Notes under the pieces: generated by a model
The model's database searches: none
Told to the model about the DNA's origin: nothing
Seen by the model: only the letters and a program-made list of their open reading frames with translations
Assembly: GCF_000003605.2 (NCBI RefSeq)
Contig: NW_003151756.1
Span: 209,371-231,829 of the forward strand
Direction: 5' to 3'
Length of the DNA stretch: 22,459 nucleotides
DNA from: Saccoglossus kowalevskii
Taxonomy: Eukaryota; Hemichordata; Enteropneusta; Harrimaniidae
Part shown: positions 1-9,733 of the stretch, piece by piece
Layout: every line of letters begins with the position of its first letter
How positions within the stretch are numbered: the first letter of the stretch is position 1
Program-made: the position numbers and the translations under genes

Positions 1-2579
1 TTTCATATTTGAAATATTGTGTATCCTCGTTATCGATTTTTACTGTGTAGGGCGAATGAGTGTCAAACATTTAAGTTATACATTGTTTAAGTAGTATTCC
101 GTGTATTTTATAATGTTATGTTGACAATGTCTGAGCGAGGATGGTTAGCATAATGCGCTATTGTCTATATTAAATTTAGTATATAATATAGTATATGACC
201 AGTCCACTGTTAACGTTAATTTGGAAATGGCAAATTGTGTGCAAGTAAGTAGTTATAAAATACATCTATAAACAAGATAAAGTCATACCATGGTCATACT
301 AAACCGTGTTTGGGTTACAGCAGTCGAGAGCGGGCGCACCTTATTCGTCTATGTTAAACCATGTTGAAACTATTATATTGAACAGTCCTGCCTGTTCCTC
401 TGAGAAATACTGTATTATATAGCGCCACTTGCGGCTGTCATTTGCATACAAACTAATTACATACCTCTAGGTGATGCACTCGTGATATTGCAATCCAGCA
501 GTACGCCCATACTATAGATGAAGCACAGCAATCACTAACACACTTCGGCGTGGGATCTTAGCTCTCGCCAGCAGGACACCCGGTCGACACAGTGACGTCA
601 CGCAAGGAGAATACCCTTCAACTAAAAATCAGGACTATGTGCGAAGACATTACTAGAAAGTATGCTTAGAACACGTCGTCAATCCAGTACTGTCTAAAAT
701 TGGCGAACTTGAAACTCCCTAATTTAATCCAGACTGGCGCGCACGTTGAAGGTGTAAAAATCGCTACGTCCAGTTGCCATATTGATTTACAATGTACAAT
801 GTACTTGTTCCGTTTCTTCACCTTCTTTGGATTTGACGACGTCGGGTCGAGGCAATTGGTATTTTTCCGCTACGGCTACGTACTCGCCAAGTACTCTAAG
901 CACGATATCAACGATTTAGTAGCAGAGGCACCACTGAGTCGGTGTCGTACCACTGAATACGAAGGATTTGGTTTTTTGTCCTCGATAATAGTTCGATGAA
1001 AGTTCCTATCATTAATGCAAGTTGCGTTGAGCAATATTCCATTGACACCGGACATGGTTGTTTCCGAGTCGGTAGAGCAAACAGGTTGGTGGACTTATTT
1101 TATCGTTACCTATAATTTCTTATCGATGTATACACATATTTATAGACTACTAAAAGTCTATCATAATTGCATTACTGTATATGTTGCATTTCAATATAAT
1201 TTCGAGATGCCACAGTAAAATACAGCAACATATATGACTCCTATTCCAATTTCATTCTCGTGTTTTTAAACATTGTGTGTATATACAATACCCCCGGTAC
1301 TCAATTAAATATGTATTCAGTGAGAGAGTAAATTTGCTACAGTACCCTACGATGACCACTGCTGTGTGCTATGACATCTCTAGGTTCAGTTGTCGCCTTG
1401 TTGTTTAACATACATATGTGTGCTTCACAGGTCCGACCACTATATTCGTAATTCAATTGGGTCAGCGTCTTTATAATGTTGATGTAATCCCGTCTTTGTG
1501 CTTCCATCGGGAGTTGGTTAACGCCCGATGAAAGACTTCGGCTTTCATGTTACACCTCGGCAACGTCCTGAAGATCCGACTAATGGTGATTTATGGCGTC
1601 TGTCATTTTTTTGAGAAGATTTCAGAGGAAAAATCAGAGACATTCACATAACTGCTTCAGAAATTTTTTTTTACTGGATGAAAACGAAAGGTTGAGTATA
1701 TCAGTCATAAAATGGCCTCCAGATTTTAATATGGGAATAAAAAGTAAATGCATACTAGTACACACGCTGAAAATGTCAGAGATAGAATGACTTGTCTCTC
1801 ATTGAATGCCCGCATTATCCGAAATAAAGAGACTTGAACTATCCACTCATTGTATCACGATTCCTAGTTACTTCTAGTAACCGTGATTGTACTAAGTAAA
1901 GGTAGTAACGCTAAAGATTTACCGGTATATATCACTTGTCGTATAACACTTGTATATCAGAAACATGGTTTTACACGATTTGTATAATGTATTTCGCCTT
2001 GACCGCAATTACTCTACAGCTGATAGGGTACGTTTTAGTAGTCACAAACTCCCATGTTTTCAGTAATACGTTACCTAGCAAATGATTCTAAATTTAGAGT
2101 TGCTGTGATTTTAAATGTATGCTGGCATAACAATTATAATAACTTTCGGTGACACAACTGAGTCATTATGTTAAACAGAACTTGTAAATAACATCTCTAA
2201 AATCTCATCAAATAGTAATCCTGGTACTTCTATTGATTATTTTTAAATGGGAAAACATGAATCTGTAGAAAATAAATTTCGATTTTATCGAATTTTATTA
2301 GCAGACGTGGCCCACCAAATAAATCAATTCTTCTTTCATTTACTCCAAGGATGATTTTGAACACTTACAATTGTTTTGGGTCATTTTATATGCAGCCATT
2401 CGTGACAATGCAACTTGACCTAGGGAGCCACAGAGAGCCGCAACCGAGTGGGACGTTCCCTGGCGACTACCTAGCTCAGTGATAAAAGACCTATAGTCTC
2501 TACGTTTGTACGTGATAACGCTGACAACAGAAAACTGAGAGTGTCTGTAGAAACGTGAAATTTACTTCTATGCTAATGA
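1..2579. other. Left intergenic region, no gene recognised
   Basis: No exon here is supported by a recognisable protein family. The longest open frame is about 100 codons (700-999, plus strand, opening with TTG); its translation resembles nothing I know and I see no clear acceptor or donor pair around it. A perfect CRE palindrome TGACGTCA lies at 593-600 in a locally GC-richer stretch (about 540-920). At 2181-2240 one frame reads NNISKISSNSNPG, which faintly resembles the region just upstream of reverse transcriptase domains. That could be an eroded 5' part of the retrotransposon that follows, but it is too weak to annotate. Confidence 0.5.
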
Positions 2580-2829
2580 AAATGTGCGAGCATTTGTCCT
2601 GTTGTTAAAACGGGTGACAATCGTTTGATTTGTGAATACAGACCTGTTGCGTTGAAAAACATTGTTTAAAAACTTTTAGGAAAAACCATAGCAATAGGGG
2701 TCGGTTAACTGCCATTTATATAACTGCCTAATTTTTCTTTGGCAACGAGCCCACTTTTCTAGTCATACATGCAATATTTTTAAACTTATGCAGAAATTAG
2801 CATAGCAATTCAATACCCAAGGCATCTTT

Positions 2830-3141
2830 TTTCATTCCTTACTGGCTGGCAATACCATTTTGCAAAATAGATGGTTGTATTTACATTGGCTGCCAGTCAG
2901 TTGTGGATTACCCCAGGGAAACGTGTTGGGTTCTCGTCTGTTCAGCGTGGTTGTAAACCAAGATTGTCAAGTCAAGTCGCCCATTATTTACGATGGCACT
3001 TTGTTATGTAGAGCTATTTTTTCTGACTGTGACATTGACATATTATGGTCAGATATTGATGTTTTGTGTGAAATCATGTTTTTAATTAATAACGCTAAAT
3101 TCAAGATGAATGATCTAGGCTGGGATTTTTTGAATATCTAG
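2830..3141 (+). pseudogene. Reverse transcriptase palm fragment of the LINE, catalytic motif lost
   Basis: This frame stays open for about 100 codons and is the best-preserved part of the element. It reads AGNTILQNRW, then LPVSCGLPQGNVLGSRLF (motif with conserved PQG), then PIIYDGTLLCRAIF in the position of the FADD/YADD catalytic strand, then DIDILWSDIDVLCE, matching the usual 'DLxxLxxDLxxLxxW' helix. The catalytic Asp pair is replaced by Asp-Gly, so the enzyme would be inactive. There is no proper start codon; the frame is continuous with upstream sequence at 2830. It is one block of the larger element. Confidence 0.8.
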
Positions 3142-3197
3142 TAAATGTGATAACTGAGAACAAAAACAACGAATGGCAAACATTTTCGTAAACATCA

Positions 3198-3234
3198 TAA
3201 TGTAATGTAATTATGATGTAATGTAATGTAGTGT
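3198..3234. repeat. TAATG-type pentanucleotide microsatellite
   Basis: An imperfect run of (a/g)taatg units, about seven copies, interrupted by 'taattatga'. It lies inside the dead LINE between its YDGT and KYLDVIIDE blocks, so it may add to the frame change between them. Confidence 0.7.
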
Positions 3235-4238
3235 AATTTTTACTAACTCGTCTTGAAATTTTAGGTATAATATAGATAGGTATAAATACCTTGATGTTAT
3301 AATTGATGAAGACAAATCATATTTATTAAAGTTTTTGTTCATGCATGAGTGTATGTTTCGTTTCTGTCGTGAGTTAGGATTGGGTAATTCAAATGATCCC
3401 AAGTGAATCTTATAATCGCTTGAGGGCGTGCGACATACAGTAAATCGTGGTGAAATCTGCCAAGGGTTAAAATTGAGGCTTCGGCCGAATAAATGATCTT
3501 TGACTGGCGAAGATGCTTTCAGTCGTAATTCAAGACAAATAAAAATCAACAATATAGACAATATAGCAAATTATAATTTTTCTGTAATATTCTTGTGTAA
3601 TCGGTAATTATGAAAAATATTTATGGGTGCACAGGGAATACATTTCCTTGTGAATTATTCTTAATATAGATTTCTGAATTATCTTGTCAAAATCAGTTTT
3701 TTTCAGGGGTTTTTCCTCCCAAAAAACGAAAGAATTTCACTGTGCCGAAAACGAAAAGTCTTTATCGCATTATTGTAATGTACGTCAATATTAATTTTCA
3801 CAGATTAGAACAATCTACACAAATTAAAAATAATTTTAATATTGTAGACGCCCCTTTAGTAACAGAAATTGTATCCAGAATGTCCCCCTTTATAAGCGAT
3901 GCGTGTCTTAATCAGCGATAAAATGATATTGTTTTCCAATAATTTGCTGAAAGTCGGAGCATGCGTGGTCATTCAGTAAACTTAGTGCTAGTTTTTTTCC
4001 CTTCTCAATACCAATCGTTGAAGATGTTTAATCTGTTTAGCATACTGAATGTGACTATACCCGTGGTCACAGCACTCATTTCAACAAGATATGTATTAAT
4101 GTTGATTTGAAACAGTGATGTACACTTCACAAACATGGTAACTATCAGGTTCTTTAACTTTTATGATTGACCACAGATGATTGTACTGTGAGGTACTTTA
4201 TTTATAATGCTATTATTATTTCAATTATTGTATTTTAG

Positions 4239-4591
4239 CGTTGGGGTAATGCATCAGAACACACATTACACAACTTGAAAATAGAAGTATTGCAAAAACT
4301 TGCTACTCAAGCTATCTGTCGAGTGAATCAAAGAACTCATACTAAACCGCTGTTTTAAAAACTTTGAAATTGCAGGGTATTTATAAAATACATTTGGCTC
4401 AATTTATGTTCAGAGTTAAGAACAATTTGTTGCCAAACCAATTAATCAGTTTCTACGTTGTTCATTCTATGACACGAAATGAAAACAGTAATCACTTGTC
4501 TGGAAGCAGAACATTACGTCACTGCTTTAAAAATCAACTGCAGCACGTGAAGGTATATGGTTTACAGGGAATAAACTCAGCAATGATTTAA
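4239..4591 (+). pseudogene. C-terminal ORF2 fragment of the LINE
   Basis: Two overlapping frames together give the conserved tail of Jockey/CR1-type ORF2 proteins: RWGNASEHTLHNLKIEVLQK, then THTKPLF, and after a stop and frameshift near 4354-4364, LQGIYKIHLAQFMFRVKNN followed by LLPNQ. In intact elements this region reads roughly W-G-N, then a helix 'LxxLQKKAIRII', then 'YKLQLxxFMYK'. Stop codons at 4353 and the frame change show decay. Beyond the stop at 4589-4591, a few more residues (NASTVYEI, YKYIFVAKYY) still look like the element. Confidence 0.75.
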
Positions 4592-4665
4592 AATGCATCA
4601 ACAGTGTATATGAAATTAGACCGCAATACAAATACATTTTCGTTGCAAAATACTATGAGTATGCA

Positions 4666-6742
4666 GATGTATATATTTGTTTTTATATACAGAACTAAAT
4701 ACAAGCTAAACACAAACTTCCCCTTTAATCAATAACTTATATTGACGGTGTGAATCAACAATGTCGTACTCAATCTTTATTGTATGGGCTGTCCATACAA
4801 CTCAAACAATGTGTTTAGTAGTTATACGTATTTTTTGTAATGTATTACATGTATTTCAATACAAGTTGTAAATAAATATAACAATCAAAATGTCGTACGA
4901 TTGAACGGCGGTGTAATTTAGACTCATGCGTATTATATCAGTGCGCATGCGTGTACTTACTTATGCGGCGAGTCGACTGGCTTGATGTAGTTGAAGTTAT
5001 TCATTAGATCTCTAAAGCGAGTAAGACGTGACATCGATTGTACGTACAGACATGAATGCTTCACGGTGAAATTACAATCTAATCAAAACACATATATAAC
5101 CGCATGCATGATTCAGTGTTGGATGACGCCCGTAGGTCAAGTGGCCACAGTTAAAGAAATAGTCCAGTAATTCTAAATTCGTAATATATTTGCAGTGACG
5201 TAATCCTGTACGCCACGTGACGTGAACCATGTGACTGTCATACAATCTACAGTCACTGCAATGCGATGTTGTTTGGTGCCATCATTAATAGCTACCCCGC
5301 GCCTATAGTTACGTAACTACCTCGTTGCAATTGTTATGATGTTTTCACAGAAAATACTTTTGTTGGACGGATTTAACCACAAAAAAAAAATGCATATTGA
5401 ACTTCCTATGTTTCATGAAAAACAGTCACTGTGAACTTGACACCATACATATGCGCGATCTACAGAAACATTACTATAAGTAAATAGTTGGTAGTATTTG
5501 CCACCTCAGATCCTCTATAAATGAAAACCTTATTCAACTTAAAGGCGTGAGGTTCACCAGTGTAACGTAGTTCTGTTTTTTTTTATCAAAAACAACTTTT
5601 TTTGAAAGTTTTATCATAATTCAAACTGCTGTGACACGACTAAAAATATAAGCATACATTTATGGGAAGGATATTCGTGAAAGTCATCTAGTTTGAAATG
5701 GTGGACTAGCATATTTGCGGTTAGTAATCAATTGAGTGAACACTCATAATACGTTTTGTCATGTAATCCCCTGCAATATAATCATTTATAATATTCATGA
5801 CGTCATATTTATATGTAATAATGGTAATTGGATTTCAACGGACAATTATAGTTAAGTTTGTGGGATATGATGGGATGAGCGCTTGTCCTTGGCAACCATT
5901 GTATATTCTAGTGCAATGTGTGAATCAACTTACAAAACCTTGAACCTGTTATTGTGAGGAGAGAAAAACGAACATATTCATTGACATTTATTATTTAACA
6001 AACAATCATCACTGAGAGGGGGCAAATTCTTGATTTCAGAAGTAGACAGTAGTAGTTTCCATCCATGGTGATGTCGGAATAATGCATAATTTCCATGGTG
6101 ATGTCGGAATAATGCATAATTTTCCAATTTTTAATTACCAATTTGTTATATTTGTAAACGGTAAATTTTTTTTTTTTAATTGTTTAATAGTCCTCTACTC
6201 TCCAAGGTGACACGAAGGCCGTGCAAAGCATCGATATCGTTTTCACCCGCACGACGTTCGATTTCGTCAGTTAGCAGCCGAACCTGATCCCGTTGAAGTG
6301 ATACTATTCACTACAGAAATATAGGAAAACAAAATTCCCTATCTGTATATGCACCCCCATTCATTGTCTACACTTGAATCCCAATGGTAAGCATACCCCT
6401 AAAAAATAGCCACCACGTGCAACATTCGCACGCCAGTGGGGCGAGCAAAATTGGTCGGACGCTGCAAAGCGTCCCAGCTGCAGTTTACCAAAATCCAGCA
6501 TGGTGAATAAATTGCAAATGATGAAGTTATACATTTCTCTGGTATTAACAATGCTGTAATATATAATACCAAATACAATTTGCCGGACGTCGTTGCACGG
6601 CAAGTCTATTTTCATTTATTAGCGACATTATTATTTTTCTTTCTTAATGTCACTCGTGGCTGATGTTAATGACTAGGTGCGTTCATCTATAGCCGTGGAA
6701 CTTATCTGAAGAACCCATGACAACTACACTTTCAACAAGATA
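4666..6742. other. Intergenic region between LINE remnant and gene A
   Basis: No gene recognised. The area is AT-rich with short homopolymers (poly-A at about 5383, poly-T at 5577 and 6167). An 8-bp perfect inverted repeat (gtgactgt / acagtcac, 10-nt loop) lies at 5231-5256, and a CRE palindrome TGACGTCA at 5798-5805. A minus-strand open frame at 6615-6361 (84 codons) has no recognisable domain or splice context. It contains a GC-rich hairpin, ggacgct-GCAA-agcgtcc, at 6457-6474. Confidence 0.5.
6061..6120. repeat. 30-bp tandem duplication, two copies
   Basis: Copies at 6061-6090 and 6091-6120 differ at only one base (atccatgg versus ttccatgg at the start) and share the rest of the unit, which ends 'gtcggaataatgcataat'. 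Near-identity in otherwise diverged DNA points to a recent duplication or polymorphic minisatellite. Position is about 0.7 kb downstream of the end of gene A. Confidence 0.95.
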
Positions 6743-6748
6743 TTTATT
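6743..6748 (-). terminator. Poly(A) signal AATAAA of gene A
   Basis: The plus strand reads tttatt, so the minus strand reads AATAAA, about 113 nt past the stop codon of gene A. It is the first canonical hexamer downstream. Assignment rests on position only. Confidence 0.6.
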
Positions 6749-6860
6749 AATCAGATGTGTAGATTTCAGAAAGTAATATTTATCGTAAACACGTGGTGTT
6801 AATTGCCCAATCGGGCTCTTTTAACCTTAATGATTGAAACAATCTGAAAGTAGTTAAAAC

Positions 6861-8239
6861 TTAATGGTCTAGCTCCGTAAATAACCTAGACACGTCTTCT
6901 TGGTATAATACTTGTCTGTAAAGTCTAAAATCATCGATGAATCCGTAAAAATCGACACTCTCGTGAGTCACTAATTCACGGTAACTGTACGAATGCCGAC
7001 TTGGATTGGTGGCGATGGGTAATTTGCCGCCAATAATTAATGACTGGTCAGTAGTTGTAACATCCCCAACGCAGCAGCTTTCACCGCCTGCTTGTTGAGC
7101 ACCATCCAGGTAGAACTTGAAGAGAGAACCGTCGTACGTCATGACCACGTGGTGCCACACGTTATCAGTGGCCTGGATGTTCTCATAAGGATAGGTTGAA
7201 AACTGGCCAATCACCACCTCTGAAGATTTTGTATTACGTGCTACTGTTTTAATAGCGCCCCCTATCCGTGAGCTCGGCCCTGCGCGGATTTCCCAACTAT
7301 GATGCCACACAATGCTCTGCTCCTTCTTAAAATTTCCAGTGCGTTTGTAACGTAGACTAACTGAGAACTGATTTCCATAGGGATAGTTTTTAAGCAGGGC
7401 AACTTCAATTTTATTTACTCCGTTAAACATCATTGCAGAGCCAGACACCGCATTTGACGGCTCAACGCCGGCCCCACTTTCATAGCTAGCATGTCTCTGG
7501 TGACATGATTGGTCGTTGAAATCGTCATCAAAAGTGAAATGTGCCACTATGTATGGACTTTCACACTCACGTGGATCATGCAACGTGTACAGATATTGTA
7601 CTTCTTCATATGTCAGGCTGGTGTTCAAAATCAACAACTCATCTACCAGTCCGTTGAAATACGACCCGGTGGATCCAACACCACCGCCGCCGATAGTAAG
7701 AGGGGTGTCTCGCAAAAGCATGTACTCACAAGGTGTACCGTCAGTTTTCTGACGCTTTAGGCCATCCAGATAAAAGTCTAGTTTCGCCCCATTGAATGAG
7801 AACACGACATGGTGCCATGAATTGTGTTCGGCTAAAATGTTTTCGTATGTCCATTTAGGATGTTTGCCAGTTGAACGATCGACGTCACCACATTCAGAAA
7901 TACTAGCACCGAGCGCCTGGCCTGCCATTGACGTACCCATGTCAACACTCCAGCTACCGTAGTTTGAAGCTCCATTTGATATAATGGTCGATCCTGTAGA
8001 CCAGCCAGCAGCCCGCTTTACCCATACACTGACACTGAACGGATTCTCCCACGGGTAGAGACGAAAACTATCCACGTTAATTTTACCGTTTCCGCTAAAT
8101 TTGGCAGCACCGCCGTCAATTCCACTCTTACGTTCGAATTCAACGTCACCCACAAGGTTTCCATAGTGACCGTTTCCAGCTGCGTCGTTGGCATTGTTGT
8201 CAAACTTGTAAAAAGCTACCGTATGCTTCGTAATCTTGT
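6861..8239 (-). CDS. Gene A exon 4: both LamG-like domains and stop
   Basis: Acceptor ttttctctctttgtcaag|ACAAGATT restores the frame from phase 1 (split His codon); the exon ends at TAA (6863-6861). Domain 1 runs from HTVAFYKFDNN to LTYEEVQYLYTL and includes WHHVVFSFNGAKLDFYLDG and LTIGGGGVG. Domain 2 runs from PYIVAHFTFDDDFND to EDVSRLF and includes WHHVVMTYDGS, FYLDG and a vicinal Cys pair (SCCVGD, about 585-586). Both domains being encoded by one exon, without an intron between them, differs from the many separate phase-1 LamG exons of matrix proteins. Compared with gene B the exon is 42 nt longer, mostly from extra residues near the C-terminus (NPSRHSYSYRELVTHESV). Confidence 0.9.
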
Positions 8240-9558
8240 CTTGACAAAGAGAGAAAAAAAAACAATCATATGGTGAGTTAGTCGTCGAATACGATATATT
8301 CAAAACAAAATAAATACAAATTTACTTACGAATATAATTCTGGGCAATAACTGACGCGTTGTTTATTTCACATGCGCAGTGCGATGGCCGACGTCTGCCT
8401 GCCTTTTTTCCAATACTCTTTTCCCCGTCCTTCTTAACTATAAAATAAAAAAGAGCCGATACATGGAACCTTTTCAAACATTGTTGAATTGAAGACGTAA
8501 CTCGAACATAATTAAAGTTCGTCCACAATTACATGAAAAAATATGAAATAACCTACGATATATATACCTGTCAAGGTCTCACTTTGGTTTATCGATTTCA
8601 TCAGCTTTATAACAGGGCCGTCATTTCCATCTTCGGTTTGAGTACTTGGACTACCTACAACAGCAACAACAACATGCACCGTGACGTTAAATCCATCGTG
8701 TACTTTTCGGCACATTATAGTTTTCACCACTAGAGGGCGACAGATTCAGGAGCTTTCTGCACCATTGTGTGCGTGTCACCAGTCGATTAATTTTACATTG
8801 TCGAACAGTTACTATGTAGAGTTAAATTCCTTTGTTTGTTTGTTTACTGTATATATTATAAATAATGCATTTATACTGTTACATGGAGTCCAGAGTTGTG
8901 GGTCACGTGTTAGATTGCGATAGTTGTATTATACACTAAAGGTGAACTAGCTTCAAATATAAATGTCGTGAATTGTGAAAACAAAGTTAATTTAAAGGAT
9001 TACGATATGAAAAAAAAATGTTGGCCTTTTAGTCAATGTTATGCTTTACGACATCGTATAACAGCGCACCAGCGATCAATTACGAACATTTTTGTTTTTC
9101 AACGCAACTAGAATATGGCGCATTCAACACACGTCAGATTGTTTAATGGTGTGATGTTTCTAACCTGTAGGTTTATACGGACTGGTAACAATGTCAGGTT
9201 CTTCTCGAGCAGTATCCGGGTTGTGGTCACCAGCACATTCCTGTCTCATCTCTGAAATCTCCATTCCCATGGCAACAATCATATTCTGCATCACCTCCAT
9301 CTGGTTTGTCAATTGTGCAACATCGGCCACAGACACGAACCGCTGTGAACTTCCTTCAACCGTCGAAGTGTCTTCCATGGTGATATAGGCGTCTTTTATG
9401 CCCGGGCACTGGTCATCTCCTGTGTCTCCAAACATCGTGATTTTTGTCGCCACCGTACACGGGGAACTTTCACTACCGGAAACTACAGAATACGACATTG
9501 TCATGGTCATTACCATGGCAAAAACTGCAAATAAACTATGCAACTTATAGCGAGCCAT
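6861..9558 (-). CDS. Gene A: secreted coiled-coil protein with two LamG-like jelly-roll domains (4 exons)
   Basis: Coding exons, in transcript order, are 9558-9165, 8654-8568, 8437-8330 and 8239-6861, giving 655 aa. All three introns (510, 130 and 90 bp) follow GT-AG and interrupt codons in phase 1. Predicted order is signal peptide (about 1-28), a segment with C34 and C51, a coiled-coil-like helix (about 76-106), a basic linker (about 132-196), LamG-like domain 1 (about 203-415) and LamG-like domain 2 (about 425-651). Both domains carry the hallmark W-H-H-V-V ... F-Y-L-D-G strands and the 'IDE/IDDF' end strand of the concanavalin-A-like (Laminin_G_3) family. LamG folds usually bind glycans, matrix or protein ligands outside the cell; the ligand here is unknown. 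Homologous exons of the downstream-numbered paralog (gene B) confirm every boundary. Transcript data would settle UTRs and possible alternative exons. Confidence 0.85.
8330..8437 (-). CDS. Gene A exon 3: basic linker exon with conserved C-terminal motif
   Basis: Acceptor ttttattttatag|TTAAGAAGG and donor TATATTC|gtaagt bound 108 nt, phase 1 to phase 1. The first half is strongly basic (KKDGEKSIGKKAGRRRPS). The second half, C-EINNASVIAQNYI, aligns with CNFEF...VVQDYF in gene B. The RRR cluster could be a heparin-binding patch or a proprotein convertase site; neither is demonstrated. Confidence 0.8.
8568..8654 (-). CDS. Gene A exon 2: 29-residue linker
   Basis: Acceptor ttgctgttgtag|GTAGTCC and donor TTGACAG|gtatat bound 87 nt, phase 1 to phase 1. 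It encodes GSPSTQTEDGNDG then PVIKLMKSINQSET, hydrophilic with one N-glycosylation sequon (NQS). The equivalent exon in gene B is also exactly 87 nt, which is the main support for such a small exon. Confidence 0.8.
8727..8741 (+). promoter_or_regulatory. CTCF-like motif in intron 1 of gene A
   Basis: The 15-mer ccactagagggcgac matches 14 of 15 positions of the vertebrate CTCF core CCACYAGRKGGCRSY. CTCF and similar binding specificity are conserved across bilaterians, but binding here is inference. It lies about 75 bp upstream of exon 2 on the coding strand. Confidence 0.4.
9165..9558 (-). CDS. Gene A exon 1: signal peptide, two-Cys segment and coiled coil
   Basis: It starts at an ATG 100-110 bp below a TATA box and ends at ACAG|gttaga (phase 1), 131 codons plus one base. 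Residues 1-28 have a basic start (MARYK) and a long hydrophobic, Met-rich core, as in a signal peptide. A conserved motif SPCT...TKI.M.G...C.GI.DAY.T follows and is shared with gene B; I do not recognise it as a named domain. Residues 76-106 (ADVAQLTNQMEVMQNMI...) are heptad-like with L/M/I at a/d positions, suggesting oligomerisation. A third Cys (C108) lies just after the helix and is absent from gene B. Confidence 0.85.
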
Positions 9559-9659
9559 TTAGAAAACGCCTTTTGTTTCTTGCGAACCGTTTCCTGTGAA
9601 ACCACGTGACGGAATCCGAAACGTTATAATATATTGAATAACAACGCTCTCCATGTCTA

Positions 9660-9669
9660 TATTTATATA
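9660..9669 (-). promoter_or_regulatory. TATA box of gene A
   Basis: On the minus strand the sequence reads TATATAAATA. It is about 105 bp upstream of the gene A ATG, which would place the transcription start near 9630-9640 and give a 5' UTR of roughly 75 nt. Gene B has a TATA-like element in a comparable position. Confidence 0.6.
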
Positions 9670-9710
9670 AATTCATTGACGTATTGAGTAGGCGTACAAT
9701 CGTGTAGGAA

Positions 9711-9733
9711 TTTTTTTTTTTTTTTTTTTTTTT
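9711..9733. repeat. Poly(T) tract of 23 bases
   Basis: An uninterrupted T run upstream of the gene A promoter. Read on the minus strand it is poly(A) and could be the tail of a retroposed fragment, but I see no element body or clear target-site duplication. Confidence 0.95.

Larger units (their letters stand above)
2580..4665 (+). mobile_element. Degenerate non-LTR retrotransposon (LINE, Jockey/CR1/L2-like), plus strand
   Basis: Five blocks in the expected order match landmarks of LINE ORF2 proteins. Block 1 (2580-2664) reads PVVKTGDNRL then EYRPVALKNIV, the start of the reverse transcriptase fingers. Block 2 (2830-3141) reads CGLPQGNVLG, the conserved PQGxxLGPLLF region, followed by YDGT where YADD is expected. 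Block 3 (3281-3331) reads YKYLDVIIDE, the post-RT KYLGVxxD motif. Block 4 (4239-4353) starts RWGN and ends RTHTKPLF. Block 5 (4364-4591) reads IYKIHLAQFMF and NNLLPNQ, the C-terminal tail, and decays into a similar frame to about 4665. The blocks lie in different frames and are interrupted by stops, so the copy is dead. About 900 bp separates blocks 3 and 4 where roughly 400 bp would be usual, so something may have inserted there. No endonuclease domain or clean ends were found. The clade is not resolved. Confidence 0.8.

Noticed and set aside
593-600. CRE palindrome TGACGTCA here and at 5798-5805 and 15884-15891 as a regulatory network
   Set aside because: Three 8-mers in 22 kb is only slightly above chance and none lies near a supported promoter.
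700-999. 99-codon plus-strand frame as a gene
   Set aside because: It starts with TTG, matches no family and lacks splice or promoter context.
5231-5256. 8-bp inverted repeat as a transposon end or binding site
   Set aside because: Too short and isolated, with no matching partner or target-site duplication.
6457-6474. Perfect 7-bp hairpin with a GCAA tetraloop, possible structured RNA
   Set aside because: About one such hairpin is expected by chance in a window this size, and there is no surrounding structure or transcript evidence.
7509-7760. Plus-strand open frames opposite gene A exon 4 (and similar ones opposite gene B, e.g. 12770-12991)
   Set aside because: They are antisense shadows of the LamG coding exons; the minus-strand frame has strong family motifs and the plus frames have none.
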